Origin: Amycolatopsis sp. MtRt-6
GTDB lineage: Bacteria > Actinomycetota > Actinomycetes > Mycobacteriales > Pseudonocardiaceae
Assembly (NCBI RefSeq): GCF_017308975.1
Contig: NZ_JADWPD010000030.1
Coordinates: 1 to 64,000, forward strand
Direction of reading: 5' to 3'
DNA: 64,000 nt
The position numbers and the translations under genes were made by a program. Positions 18,901 through 26,574 of this stretch are shown in pieces (position 1 is the first letter of the stretch; each line of letters starts with the position of its first letter). The notes under the pieces are model-generated. The model had not been told where the DNA came from and ran no database searches. It saw only the letters and a list, made by a program, of their open reading frames with translations.

Positions 18901-20213
18901 GCCAGTGGATCACCGCGGTCCCGGCGGTCACCGTGCCCGTGCGCGTCCGGCCCCAGGGCGCCGACCGGGTGCACGCGGCGATCGCCGGCTACTCGCAGGC
19001 CGTCGTGGAACTCGCCCCGGAGCACTCGGCCGGCGCGCCGGCGCCGTGGCGGTTCCCGGCGTCGGCCGAGCAGGTCCCCGAGACCACGGCGGCGCAGCTG
19101 TACGACGAACGCTGGATGTTCCACGGCCCGCGGTTCCAGGGCGTCACCGAGCTGACCGCCGTCGGCGACCGCCACGTACGGGCCGTGCTGACCACGCCCG
19201 CCGCGCCCGGCGCGTTGCTCGACAACGTCGGCCAGGTGCTCGGTTACTGGATAATGTCCCGGCTGCCCGAGCGGACCACCGTCTTCCCGGTCGCGATGCG
19301 CGAAATCCGGTTCCACGGCCCGCACCCGGCGCCCGGCGAGCGCCTGGAGTGCCTGGTCCGGATCACCGGGCTGACGGACGAGTTCCTCGACGCCGACATG
19401 CAGCTCGTCCACAACGGAGCGGTGTGGGCCGAGTTCACCGGCTGGCGCGACCGGCGGTTCGACAGCACCGCGCACATCCGTCAGGCCGACCGCACCCCCG
19501 AGCGCTCGACGCTGTCGCACGAGCAGCCGGGCGGCTGGGCGCTGGTGTGCGAGCAGTGGCCGGACCTGGCCACCCGCGAACTGATCATGCGCAACTACCT
19601 CGCCGGCCCCGAGCGCGACGCCTACGACCGCCGTCCACCGCGCGGGCGGCGCCAGTGGCTGCTCGGCCGGATCGCCGCCAAGGACGCGGTCCGCCAGTTC
19701 CTCTGGGCCCGCGGCGAACCCGAGATGTTCCCGGCCGAGCTGCGCATCGGCAACGACGAGGCCGGCCGGCCGTTCGCGACCGGCGCCTACGGCCGGGACC
19801 TGCCGCCGCTGGCGATTTCCGTGGCGCACCGCGCGGAAGCGGGGGTGGCCATCGCCCGGCACGGGCCGTGCGGCATCGACGTCGAAGAGGTCGCGCCGCG
19901 CTCGGAGTCCACTGTGGAGACCGCGCTCGGCCCGGGCGAGCTGGCGCTGTTCGCGAGCCTGCCCGGCGACCCGGAGCGGTGGTTCGCCCGGTTCTGGACC
20001 GCGAAGGAAGCCGTCGCGAAACTGCGCGGCACCGGCCTGCGCGGCGAACCCCGGGACTTCGAGGTGGTCGCCGCGACCCCGGGTGAGCTGACCGTCCGCG
20101 TCGCGGGCCACGAGTACCGGGTGTGCTGCGCCGACGTCGAAAACCCGCCGGGTGCCCCGCCGCGCCGCTACGTCGTCGCCTGGACCGAAGAGACGAAGGA
20201 GACTGCCGGATGA
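15921..20213 (+). CDS. Polyketide synthase second subunit: KS-AT-DH-PPTase
   Basis: A 1430-residue partner subunit. It has a ketosynthase (5-430; Cys about 212 in DAACASS, EAHGTAT, KSMIGHT), an acyltransferase (about 545-810; Ser about 618 in GHSLGE), a dehydratase-type hot-dog region (about 925-1190; His about 945 in LLDHCFF and the RWMFHGPRFQG motif), and a C-terminal Sfp-type phosphopantetheinyl transferase (about 1255-1420; GIDVEEV and WTAKEAVAKL). The GTG at 15921 overlaps the upstream stop (GTGA), implying translational coupling; an ATG at 15930 is the alternative start. Carrying its own PPTase means the complex can activate its own ACPs, as in enediyne and PUFA systems. Together with the previous gene it supplies a full KR/DH/ER reductive cycle. 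Substrate and chain length are unknown. Confidence 0.87.
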   Translation: MTRMPDPVAIVGMSVLLPGAPDLASYWRNLTGGVDAITDVPPGKWDLAHYAPDAQRRADRVYCRRGGFVDELAEVDVTGFGIMPNSVPATEPDQLIALRVAAQAVADAGGPDRLPADRAKIGVVLGRGGYLTPGLVRLDQRVRTASQLVRTLGELLPDLDADRLDAVRQAFTDQLGPEAPESAIGLVPNLAASRLANRLDLRGPAYTVDAACASSLIAVDHAVRELATGRCDVVLAGGVHHCHDITFWSVFTQLGALSPSERIRPFHRDADGVLIGEGTGVVVLKRLADAERDGDRVYAVITGTGVASDGRTASLASPDSGGQVRAVRQAWAAAGLDPAAADSIGLLEAHGTATPAGDAAELATLAEVFGPRGSAVLGSVKSMIGHTMPAAGIAGLVKAALAVHHGVLLPTLHCDDPHPALAATRFSTLDTARPWDAPVRRAGVNAFGFGGINAHVVLEQAPGRAKPVVVREPERVLRLAAPTVDALREAFDRGGHQEIGAGPVRLGIVDPTEKRLALARKALARGRAWRGRNDVWFADRPLLGPGGGKIAFLFPGLESELTLNCGDVARHFGLPWQHEDVEVGDVGRQGAAVFELGRLLHAALGRLGVTPDAVAGHSLGEWTAMAVAGVYAEAEVDAFLAGFDPDALVVPGLAFAAIGAPAPRVLDELAGRADVVLSHDNSPNQAMICGPEAAVGALVRRFRDAGIVAQVLPFRSGFHTPMLRPYLDPIREAAERFTLHPPALPLWSATTVSEYPADEAAVRELFVRHLLQPVRFRPLVRALHEAGFRAFVQVGAGQLGSLVGDTLHGEEHLVVAAHSAQRPGLAQLRRVATALWADGLDIDFARLPGERHVTPKAVKLDLGGRLISLDEQVRARIALPAIRKSTVDDLAAKGPLAAEFAALLADTAELASTVLAGPARRLPPPRELDTTLTVSLETMPYLLDHCFFKQPPQADPGDRWPVVPATTVIDHLMRFAERAAPGRHAVAVHDVRLSQWITAVPAVTVPVRVRPQGADRVHAAIAGYSQAVVELAPEHSAGAPAPWRFPASAEQVPETTAAQLYDERWMFHGPRFQGVTELTAVGDRHVRAVLTTPAAPGALLDNVGQVLGYWIMSRLPERTTVFPVAMREIRFHGPHPAPGERLECLVRITGLTDEFLDADMQLVHNGAVWAEFTGWRDRRFDSTAHIRQADRTPERSTLSHEQPGGWALVCEQWPDLATRELIMRNYLAGPERDAYDRRPPRGRRQWLLGRIAAKDAVRQFLWARGEPEMFPAELRIGNDEAGRPFATGAYGRDLPPLAISVAHRAEAGVAIARHGPCGIDVEEVAPRSESTVETALGPGELALFASLPGDPERWFARFWTAKEAVAKLRGTGLRGEPRDFEVVAATPGELTVRVAGHEYRVCCADVENPPGAPPRRYVVAWTEETKETAG

Positions 20214-20515
20214 GCATCGAGACCACGGCCGCGAACGAGGTGACCGTGCTCGCCCAGCTGAGCGGGATGCTGCGTGAGCTGCTCGAGGAGTACGGCCTCG
20301 ACGACACCGAAATCACCATGGAGACGACGTTCCACGACGACCTCGAACTGGAGAGCGTCGACCTCGTGGCGCTGTCCGGGCAGCTGCGCGAGCACTACGG
20401 CGACCGCGTCAACTTCGCGAACTTCATCGCCGAGCGCGACCTGGACGAGATCATCGCGCTGACCGTCGGCGAGCTCGTCCGCTACATCGTCGCCTCCCTG
20501 CAGGCGACGGCGTGA
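20210..20515 (+). CDS. Free-standing acyl carrier protein
   Basis: A 101-residue acidic protein of the ACP/PP-binding fold. The 4'-phosphopantetheine Ser is about residue 49 in DLELESVDLVAL. The ATG at 20210 overlaps the synthase stop (ATGA) and is preceded by AAGGAG at 9-bp spacing; the frame is open further upstream but that stretch is the other frame of the synthase gene. As a third carrier beside the two built-in ACPs it may load the starter unit, accept the finished chain or serve the downstream tailoring enzymes. Confidence 0.88.
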   Translation: MSIETTAANEVTVLAQLSGMLRELLEEYGLDDTEITMETTFHDDLELESVDLVALSGQLREHYGDRVNFANFIAERDLDEIIALTVGELVRYIVASLQATA

Positions 20516-21318
20516 GCCGGATCCGCGCCGGTGAGCTGGACGTGCACGTCCAGCGGCTCACCCCGGACGTGCCGCCGGACGGGGACGCGCCGATCGTGGT
20601 GTGCGTCCACGGCCTGCTCACCGACAGCCTGGCCAGCTACTACTTCACCCTCGGCCCGGCCTTCGCCGCGCGCGGGCTCGACGTGCTGATGTACGATCTG
20701 CGCGGGCACGGCCGCACGACGCGGCCGGCGTCCGGGTACCACCTGGAGCGGTTCGTCGACGACCTCGTCGCGGTCCTCGACGCGGCCGAGGTCACCCGGC
20801 CGGTGCACGTCGTCGGGAACTCCTTCGGCGCTTCGGTGGCGCTGGGGCTGGCCGCCGCCCGGCCCGACCGGGTGGCCAGCGTGGTCGTGATCGAGGGCGA
20901 ACCGCCGACCGAGGGGTGGACCCGGCACATGGCCGACGGGCTCGCCGACGCCAAGACCCGGCTGGCGATCGACGAGGTCATCGGCTGGATCGCCGACAAC
21001 CACGGCGCGCACACCGCGCGGCTGTCCAAGGCCGCGAACAAGATCCTGCAGACCACCACGATCGCCGAGGACATCCCGCGCAGCGCGACGATCGCGGCGG
21101 ACCTCTCGGCGGTGCGCTGCCCGGTGTTCGCGATCTTCGGCGGCGACTCCGGGCTGGCGGCCCAGGTGCCGCACTTCGAGACGCACCTGGAGAGCTGCCG
21201 CTGCGTCGTGCTGCCCGACCAGGGCCACTCGGTGCTGGTCGAGCGGACCGCCGAGGTGATCGAGCTGATCTCGGAGTGGGTCCGCGACACCGCGCGCACG
21301 CAGGCCCGGGTGCGGTAG
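20512..21318 (+). CDS. Alpha/beta hydrolase (probable chain-release or tailoring enzyme)
   Basis: A 268-residue alpha/beta-hydrolase. The oxyanion region VCVHGLLTDS, nucleophile Ser about 104 in GNSFGAS, a late acidic residue in FGGDSG and catalytic His in DQGHSVL are all visible. It starts at a GTG that overlaps the ACP stop (GTGA). Position between an ACP and a glycosyltransferase in one operon suggests it releases or trims the synthase product from the carrier. This is inference from context; the fold alone does not give the substrate. Confidence 0.8.
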   Translation: MSRIRAGELDVHVQRLTPDVPPDGDAPIVVCVHGLLTDSLASYYFTLGPAFAARGLDVLMYDLRGHGRTTRPASGYHLERFVDDLVAVLDAAEVTRPVHVVGNSFGASVALGLAAARPDRVASVVVIEGEPPTEGWTRHMADGLADAKTRLAIDEVIGWIADNHGAHTARLSKAANKILQTTTIAEDIPRSATIAADLSAVRCPVFAIFGGDSGLAAQVPHFETHLESCRCVVLPDQGHSVLVERTAEVIELISEWVRDTARTQARVR

Positions 21319-22550
21319 TGGCCCGGTTCCTCTTCGTCGTCCCGCCCCTGGTCGGACACGTCAACCCGGCCGTCGGCGTGGCGGCCGAGCTCACCGCGCG
21401 CGGCCACGAGGTCGCCTGGGCGGGCCACGACGAGCTGCTGTGGCAGCTGGCCGGCCCGGAAGCACTCGTGTTCTCCTGCGCCGTGCCGCGCGACCTGCCG
21501 GTGCGCCCGGCCGAGCTGAAGGGCCCGGCCGCACTGCGGTTCCTCTGGCAGGACTTCCTCGTTCCGCTGGCCGACGCGATGGCGCCCGGCGTGGCCGCGG
21601 CGCTGGCGGCGTTCGAGCCGCACGTCGTGGTCGCCGACCAGCAGGCACTGGCCGGCGGGCTGCTCGCCGAGGCCGCCGGCCTGCCGTGGGTGACGTCGGC
21701 GACGACGTCGGCCGAGCTCGTCGACCCCCTGGCGGGGATGCCGAAGGTCGGGGAGTGGGTCGACGCGCTCCTCGACGGGCTGCGGGCCCGGATCGCCGGC
21801 GGCCGGGGCGTGGCGGACCCGCGGTTCTCCCCGCACGGCGTCCTCGCCTTCACGACGCGCGAACTGCTCGGCCCGGCCACCCTGCCACCGTCGGTCCGCC
21901 TCGTCGGACCCGCCCTCGGCGCGCGACCGGCCACGGCGGACTTCCCTTGGGAGTGGCTTGACCCGCTGTGGCATCCGGGGCTTCGCCCCGGGCCGGGGGC
22001 TCCGCCACCCGGAACCCCCGAAAAGCGACTACGGCCGACCGTGCTGGTTTCCCTCGGCACGGCCAACACGTCGGCGGGCGCCGGGTTCCTGACGGCGACG
22101 GCGGAGGCGTTCGCGGACCTGCCCGCGCGAGCGGTGATCGCCGACCCGGGCGGCGTGCTCGGCGACGTCCCGCCGAACGTGCTGGTGCGGCCGCAGGTCC
22201 CGCAGCTGCCGCTGCTGCCGCGGGTCGACGCGGTGCTGTGCCACGCGGGCCACAACACGGTCTGCGAAGCGCTCTGGCACGGCCTCCCGCTGGTGGTGGC
22301 CCCGATCCGCGACGACCAGCCGATCGTGGCGGCCCAGGTGGTCGCGGCGGGCGCGGGCGTCCGGTTGCGGTTCGGCCGCGCGAACGCACCCCGCATCGCG
22401 ACGGCGGTGGAGGAAGTGCTGACGGAGCCGTCGTACCGGCGCGCGGCCGAGACGGTGGCGGCGTCGTTCCACGCGGCGGGCGGGAGTGCCGCGGCCGCGG
22501 GGCACCTGGAACAGCTGGCGTTGGAAAGCCTGGCGCACCTGGCGCTCTGA
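21318..22550 (+). CDS. GT-B glycosyltransferase (MGT/UGT-like)
   Basis: A 410-residue GT1-type glycosyltransferase. The N-terminal acceptor domain begins FLFVVPPLVGHVNPAVGVA and the C-terminal nucleotide-sugar domain holds PTVLVSLGTAN and the donor motif LCHAGHNTVCEALWHGLPLV. The GTG start shares one base with the hydrolase stop, closing a five-gene coupled operon, so the product of the synthase is probably glycosylated. The linker between the two Rossmann domains (about residues 217-236, GLRPGPGAPPPGTPEKR) is encoded by a GC-rich hairpin sequence that looks like an intergenic repeat. Donor sugar and acceptor are unknown. Confidence 0.86.
   Translation: MARFLFVVPPLVGHVNPAVGVAAELTARGHEVAWAGHDELLWQLAGPEALVFSCAVPRDLPVRPAELKGPAALRFLWQDFLVPLADAMAPGVAAALAAFEPHVVVADQQALAGGLLAEAAGLPWVTSATTSAELVDPLAGMPKVGEWVDALLDGLRARIAGGRGVADPRFSPHGVLAFTTRELLGPATLPPSVRLVGPALGARPATADFPWEWLDPLWHPGLRPGPGAPPPGTPEKRLRPTVLVSLGTANTSAGAGFLTATAEAFADLPARAVIADPGGVLGDVPPNVLVRPQVPQLPLLPRVDAVLCHAGHNTVCEALWHGLPLVVAPIRDDQPIVAAQVVAAGAGVRLRFGRANAPRIATAVEEVLTEPSYRRAAETVAASFHAAGGSAAAAGHLEQLALESLAHLAL
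21975..22020. repeat. GC-rich hairpin repeat inside the glycosyltransferase gene
   Basis: CCGGGGCTTCGCCCCGG (21975-21991) is a perfect hairpin with a CTTCG-type loop, followed by a second imperfect GC arm pair (GGGGGCTCC ... GGAACCCCC). Such sequences are usual between actinomycete genes; here it is translated in frame in the inter-domain linker. Confidence 0.65.
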
Positions 22551-22558
22551 AGTTGTAA

Positions 22559-22587
22559 TTTACAAGGAAAAAGGCCGCCGTTACCGT
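22559..22587 (+). promoter_or_regulatory. Predicted promoter (and overlapping dyad) of the GNAT gene
   Basis: TTTACA (22559-22564), a 17-bp spacer and TACCGT (22582-22587), 7 bp before the ATG, so the mRNA is probably leaderless. The -35 overlaps TTGTAA-t-TTACAA (22553-22565), a perfect AT-rich dyad that could be an operator. Confidence 0.55.
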
Positions 22588-22594
22588 CGTTGAG

Positions 22595-23047
22595 ATGATT
22601 GTTTCCGAATGTCGTCCCGACGACGTTTCCGAACTTCTCGCCTCGGCCGCCGCCTTGTTCGCCGAGGACGGTGGGAGCCACGATCCGTTCATGGACACCG
22701 GCTGGCCCGCCCGCGAAGGGCAGGCCTATTACGCGGGTCTCGTCGAAGACCCGCAGTGCCTGTGCTTGCTGGCGGACGGGGGCGCGGGCCACCTGATCGG
22801 ACGGCTGCGCCGGCCGGACCCGCTGCGGCCGGACGCCGTGACGGCCGTGCTCGAAAGCATGCGCGTCGCTCCGGAACGCCGTCGCGAGGGCGTGGGCGGC
22901 GCGCTCGTGGACCGGTTTCTCGACTGGGCGCGTGCGCACGGCGCGAACGAAATGACTGTGCAGGCGTACGCGCAGAACGCCGGTGCATTCGCTTTCTACC
23001 GTGCGCACGGGTTCCGCCCGTTTCTGGTGGCCTTGACGCGCACCTGA
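22595..23047 (+). CDS. GNAT-family N-acetyltransferase
   Basis: A 150-residue GCN5-type acetyltransferase. Acetyl-CoA binding motif A is seen in MRVAPERRREGVGGALVDRFLDWA, followed by AQNAGAFAFYRAHGFRPF, the usual C-terminal strand. It begins 44 bp after the glycosyltransferase stop but has its own promoter, so it is probably not part of the synthase operon. Substrate unknown. Confidence 0.85.
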   Translation: MIVSECRPDDVSELLASAAALFAEDGGSHDPFMDTGWPAREGQAYYAGLVEDPQCLCLLADGGAGHLIGRLRRPDPLRPDAVTAVLESMRVAPERRREGVGGALVDRFLDWARAHGANEMTVQAYAQNAGAFAFYRAHGFRPFLVALTRT

Positions 23048-23073
23048 GCCGGTCCGGCGTCACACTGGAAGCC

Positions 23074-23910
23074 ATGGGCTTCCTGGACGGGCGGGCCGTC
23101 GTGATCACCGGTGCCGGACGTGGGCTGGGGCGGGCTTTCGCGCGGCACGCCGCCGGGAACGGGGCCGCCGTCGTCGTCAACGACGTCGACGCCGAACCCG
23201 CCTGCGAGACCGCGGCCGCGATCGTGGCCGACGGTGGGACCGCCGTGGCGAGCGTCGGGTCGGTGGCCGACGCCGGGTACGCCCGGTCGCTGATCTCCCT
23301 GTGCGGCAAGCGGTTCGGCTCGCTGGACGGGCTCGTCAACAACGCCGCCGTCGGCTACCACGCGCCGCCGTGGGAAGACGACGATCCCGAGCGGACCCGG
23401 GTGTTGGTCGAGACCAACGTCCTGGGGCCGCTCCACTGTGGTACCGCGGCCGCGAAAGTCATGTGCGCGCAGGGGCGCGGTGTCATCGTGAACGTCACTT
23501 CGGGGGCCATGATCGGGCAGCGCTGTGCCGCCGCCTACTCCGCGTCGAAGGGCGCCGTGGCCTCGATGACCTACTCGTGGGCCGGGGACCTGGCGGAACA
23601 CGGGGTGCGCGTCAACGCCGTCAGCCCGATCGCCTGGACCCGCCTGATGGCGGCCGATCCGAAGGGGAACCCCGACGCGCCACCACCGGAACGGGTGGCG
23701 CCCCTGGTGACCTACCTGCTCAGCGACCTCTCCGCCGGCGTCACCGGGCAGGTGCTGCGGCTGGCCGACGGGCACCTGCACGCCGTCCGGCAGCCGGCCA
23801 TCATCCGGCCCGTCCTGCACCGGGAAACCTGGACCGTGGAGGAGATCGCCGCGGCCGTCGGCAGCGAGCTCGTCCTCGAATCGCCGCCGCGGGAGCGCTG
23901 GACGCTCTGA
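23074..23910 (+). CDS. Short-chain dehydrogenase/reductase (SDR)
   Basis: A 278-residue classical SDR. The NAD(P)-binding motif TGAGRGLG is near residue 11, NNAAVG follows, and the catalytic Ser and YxxxK are in NVTSGAMIG and YSASKGAV. The last 50 residues (RPVLHRETWTVEEIAAAVG) form an extra tail. I chose the ATG at 23074 (MGFLDGRAVVITGAG) because it places the Rossmann motif correctly; the frame is open upstream but overlaps the GNAT gene. Substrate unknown. Confidence 0.85.
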   Translation: MGFLDGRAVVITGAGRGLGRAFARHAAGNGAAVVVNDVDAEPACETAAAIVADGGTAVASVGSVADAGYARSLISLCGKRFGSLDGLVNNAAVGYHAPPWEDDDPERTRVLVETNVLGPLHCGTAAAKVMCAQGRGVIVNVTSGAMIGQRCAAAYSASKGAVASMTYSWAGDLAEHGVRVNAVSPIAWTRLMAADPKGNPDAPPPERVAPLVTYLLSDLSAGVTGQVLRLADGHLHAVRQPAIIRPVLHRETWTVEEIAAAVGSELVLESPPRERWTL

Positions 23911-23969
23911 CCGCGGACCACCGGAACGGGTGGCTATCCACAGTGGACACCGCGCACTAGCTTGAAGAG

Positions 23970-25988
23970 ATGACGGCCACCCCCGGCGCGGCGGCGCCGC
24001 CCGTCCTGAGCCGCGGCCGGGTCAACGCCGTCTTCGGCGCCGTGCTGCTGGGCATGCTGCTGGCCGCGCTGGACCAGACCATCGTCGGGACCGCGCTGCC
24101 GACCATCGTCGGCGACCTCGGCGGCGCCGGGCACCTGTCCTGGGTGGTCACGTCGTACCTGCTGGCCGAGACGATCATGACGGTCGTCGTCGGCAAGCTC
24201 GGCGACCTGTTCGGCCGCAAGCTGATGTTCCAGCTGTCGGTCGTCGTGTTCGGCGTCGGCTCGTTCTGCGCCGGGTTCGCCGACAGCATGGTCTGGCTGA
24301 TCGTCTGGCGCGCGGTGCAGGGCCTCGGCGGCGGTGGGCTGATGGTGACCTCGACCGCGCTCATCGCCGACGTCGTCCCGCTGCGCGAGCGCGGCAAGTA
24401 CCAGGGCGTGCTCGGCTCGGTGTTCGGCGTGGTGACGGTGGCCGGCCCGATGCTCGGCGGCTTCTTCGTCGACCACCTGTCGTGGCGGTGGGCGTTCTAC
24501 GTCAACATCCCGCTGGTCGTCGTGGTGCTGGTGGTGGCGTCTTCGGCGATGCCGAACGCGCGCGCGGCGGTCAAGCCGGTCATCGACTACCTCGGCATCC
24601 TGCTCATCGGCCTCGCCGCGACCGGCCTGACCCTGGTCACGAGCTGGGGCGGCACGCAGTACGCGTGGGGCTCGCCGGTGATCGCCGGGATGGCGATCGG
24701 CTCGGTGGTGCTGCTGGCGGCGTTCGTCTTCGTCGAGCTGCGGGCGAAGGAGCCGATGCTGCCCATGCGGCTGTTCCGCAACCCGGTGTTCACCGTCGGC
24801 GGGATCATGAGCTTCGTCGTCGGCTTCGCGATGCTCGGCGCGCTGTCGTACCTGCCGACGTACATGCAGTACGTCCAGGGCACGTCGGCGACGACGTCGG
24901 GGGTCCGGCTGCTGCCGATGGTGCTGGCGCTGCTCGTCGCGTCGATCGCCGCGGGCAACGCGGTGAGCCGCACCGGGCGCTACAAGATCTTCCCACTCGC
25001 CGGGGCCGCGGGCATGACGATCGGGCTCTACCTGCTTTCGCGGCTGGACACCGACACCGGGTTCTGGGAGGCGTCGGCGTACATGGCCGTGCTCGGCCTC
25101 GGCATCGGGCTCGGCATGCAGGTGCTGACGATCGCGGTGCAGAACACGGTGGACTACGCCGACCTCGGCGTCGCGACCTCGGGCGTGACGTTCCTCAGGT
25201 CGATCGGCAGCTCGTTCGGGGCGGCGATCTTCGGCACGGTGTACGCCAACCAGCTGACTCCGAAGCTGGCCGCGCTCCCGGTGCCGCCGGGCGTCGACCC
25301 GCGGGCGCTGCAGGTGCCGACGGCGTTGCACGCGCTGCCTTCGCCGGTGTCGGCGCCGGTGATCCGCGCGTACAGCGACTCGCTGCACGTGGTGTTCCTG
25401 GCGGCGGCGCCGGTCGGCCTGGTGGCGTTCGCGCTGGCGTTCTTCCTGAAGGAGGTCCCGCTGCGCGACACGGCCCGCGCGGCGGCCCCGGACCTCGGCG
25501 ACGGCTTCGCGATGCCGGAGGCCCGCACCGACGACCGCGAGCTCGAACGCGCGGTGGCGACGCTGTTCTTCCGCGAGCGCCGCCAGGTGGCGCCGGCGAT
25601 CGTCGAGCGCGCCGGTGGAGACCTCGACGAGGGCGGGATCTGGTGCCTGCTGCAGGTCCACCTGCGTCGCCGCCGCGGTTCGCCGGCGACGCTCGGGGCG
25701 ATCGGGTCGTTCTTCGGCGTGCCCGCGCCGGTGCTGGAGCCGGCGTTCAACCGCCTCGAGCTGACGGGGCACCTGCGGTACACGCGGGACGGCTGGGAGC
25801 TGACTGCCTCGGGCCGGCAGGAGTTCGACAAGGTGGTCCGGGCCTGGCACGACTGGCTCGCCGAGCGCCTGGGCGATTGGGGCACGGCCGACCGAGCCGA
25901 ACTGGACGCGGCCATCGGCCGGGTGGCGGCGCGGCTGATGGACCAGAGTGCGGAGTCCCGGACTTACGGCCGCCACGCCCTCGCCTGA
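23970..25988 (+). CDS. DHA2-type MFS multidrug transporter with C-terminal soluble domain
   Basis: A 672-residue protein. Residues 10-490 are a 14-segment drug:H+ antiporter of the EmrB/QacA (DHA2) class, with LDQTIVGTALPTIVGDLG in TM1, the GKLGDLFGRK loop and the motif-C region GPMLGGFFVD. Residues about 515-672 are soluble and look like a winged-helix fold (RRGSPATLGAIGSFFGVPAPVLEPAFNRL ... LRYTRDGWELTASGRQEF), which is unusual for a pump. A TAGCTT hexamer (23958-23963) 6 bp before the ATG suggests leaderless expression. It could export a metabolite of this region, but no operon link is visible. Confidence 0.85.
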   Translation: MTATPGAAAPPVLSRGRVNAVFGAVLLGMLLAALDQTIVGTALPTIVGDLGGAGHLSWVVTSYLLAETIMTVVVGKLGDLFGRKLMFQLSVVVFGVGSFCAGFADSMVWLIVWRAVQGLGGGGLMVTSTALIADVVPLRERGKYQGVLGSVFGVVTVAGPMLGGFFVDHLSWRWAFYVNIPLVVVVLVVASSAMPNARAAVKPVIDYLGILLIGLAATGLTLVTSWGGTQYAWGSPVIAGMAIGSVVLLAAFVFVELRAKEPMLPMRLFRNPVFTVGGIMSFVVGFAMLGALSYLPTYMQYVQGTSATTSGVRLLPMVLALLVASIAAGNAVSRTGRYKIFPLAGAAGMTIGLYLLSRLDTDTGFWEASAYMAVLGLGIGLGMQVLTIAVQNTVDYADLGVATSGVTFLRSIGSSFGAAIFGTVYANQLTPKLAALPVPPGVDPRALQVPTALHALPSPVSAPVIRAYSDSLHVVFLAAAPVGLVAFALAFFLKEVPLRDTARAAAPDLGDGFAMPEARTDDRELERAVATLFFRERRQVAPAIVERAGGDLDEGGIWCLLQVHLRRRRGSPATLGAIGSFFGVPAPVLEPAFNRLELTGHLRYTRDGWELTASGRQEFDKVVRAWHDWLAERLGDWGTADRAELDAAIGRVAARLMDQSAESRTYGRHALA

Positions 25989-26048
25989 CGGCCGACCGCG
26001 CGCCGGGCGTTCGCCGCGGGTCGGCTGGTTCGGCATGCGCCCCAAGCG

Positions 26049-26127
26049 CCCCAATGTGGCCTTCGGTGCGTTCAACGCACCGAAGGCCACCTTGGGTGCG
26101 TTGGACGCAACCAAGGCCACATTGGGG
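26049..26127. repeat. 79-bp palindromic repeat, copy C (intergenic)
   Basis: Same length and layout as the two copies inside the synthase gene: CCCCAATGTGGCCTTCGG, inverted arm, then a second direct unit ending GCCACATTGGGG. Here it lies between the MFS gene and a pseudogene, the more usual setting for such elements. Confidence 0.85.
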
Positions 26128-26145
26128 CGCTGAGGGGCGGCTCGG

Positions 26146-26513
26146 TCAGCGGCGCCAGAAGTCGTGGGGCGTGCGGCCTCGGCGGAAGCCGCAGGACTCG
26201 ACCAGGGCTGCCGCCTCGGCGAAGCCGTGGCCGACCAGGGCCGGCTCGTGGGCGTCGCTGCCGAACGCCACCACCGCACCACTTCGCCCGGCAGGGGTAC
26301 CTTCGTGTTCACCTCCAACGCGCGGCCGCTCGCCTTCAGCGCGCGCAGCACCGTGCGGAACTTCTCCTCGAAGTCCGCCGCCACGAACGGGGGGTGCTCG
26401 CGCGGCCACGCACGCAGTGCGTAGTCGATGTGGGCGAGGACCGCGAAGTCCGCCGTCGACTCGACCAGGCCCAGCAGACCCGGCGAAATCGCCCGCTCGC
26501 ACGAGCCGGCCAT
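26146..26513 (-). pseudogene. Broken PHP-domain phosphoesterase gene (3' remnant with frameshift)
   Basis: One frame reads ADFAVLAHIDYALRAWP ... RALEVNTKVPLPGEVVRWWR, the other continues VVAFGSDAHEPALVGHGF ... GRTPHDFWRR. Together they match the C-terminal half of actinobacterial PHP-domain (histidinol-phosphatase-like) proteins, including the metal-binding HID and GSDAH motifs. The N-terminal half is missing because the region abuts the LigD gene. The frame break falls in GTGCGGTGGTGGCG (minus strand of 26266-26279), which encodes both the VRWWR and the GAVVA parts, so a short deletion between similar sequences is likely. Not expected to be functional. Confidence 0.75.
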
Positions 26514-26561
26514 CGAGCACGTGACCGTCCGTCGGGAGACTCACCGAGCCGCCTGAGCGAG

Positions 26562-26567
26562 TAGCGT
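26562..26567 (+). promoter_or_regulatory. -10 element for a leaderless LigD-polymerase transcript
   Basis: TAGCGT sits 7 bp before the ATG at 26575. No clear -35 was seen. Confidence 0.4.
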
Positions 26568-26574
26568 CTGTCCC

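Noticed and set aside
15804..20111. 1435-codon minus-strand open frame opposite the second synthase subunit
   Set aside because: Antisense shadow; Arg/Gly/Ala-rich with no domain.
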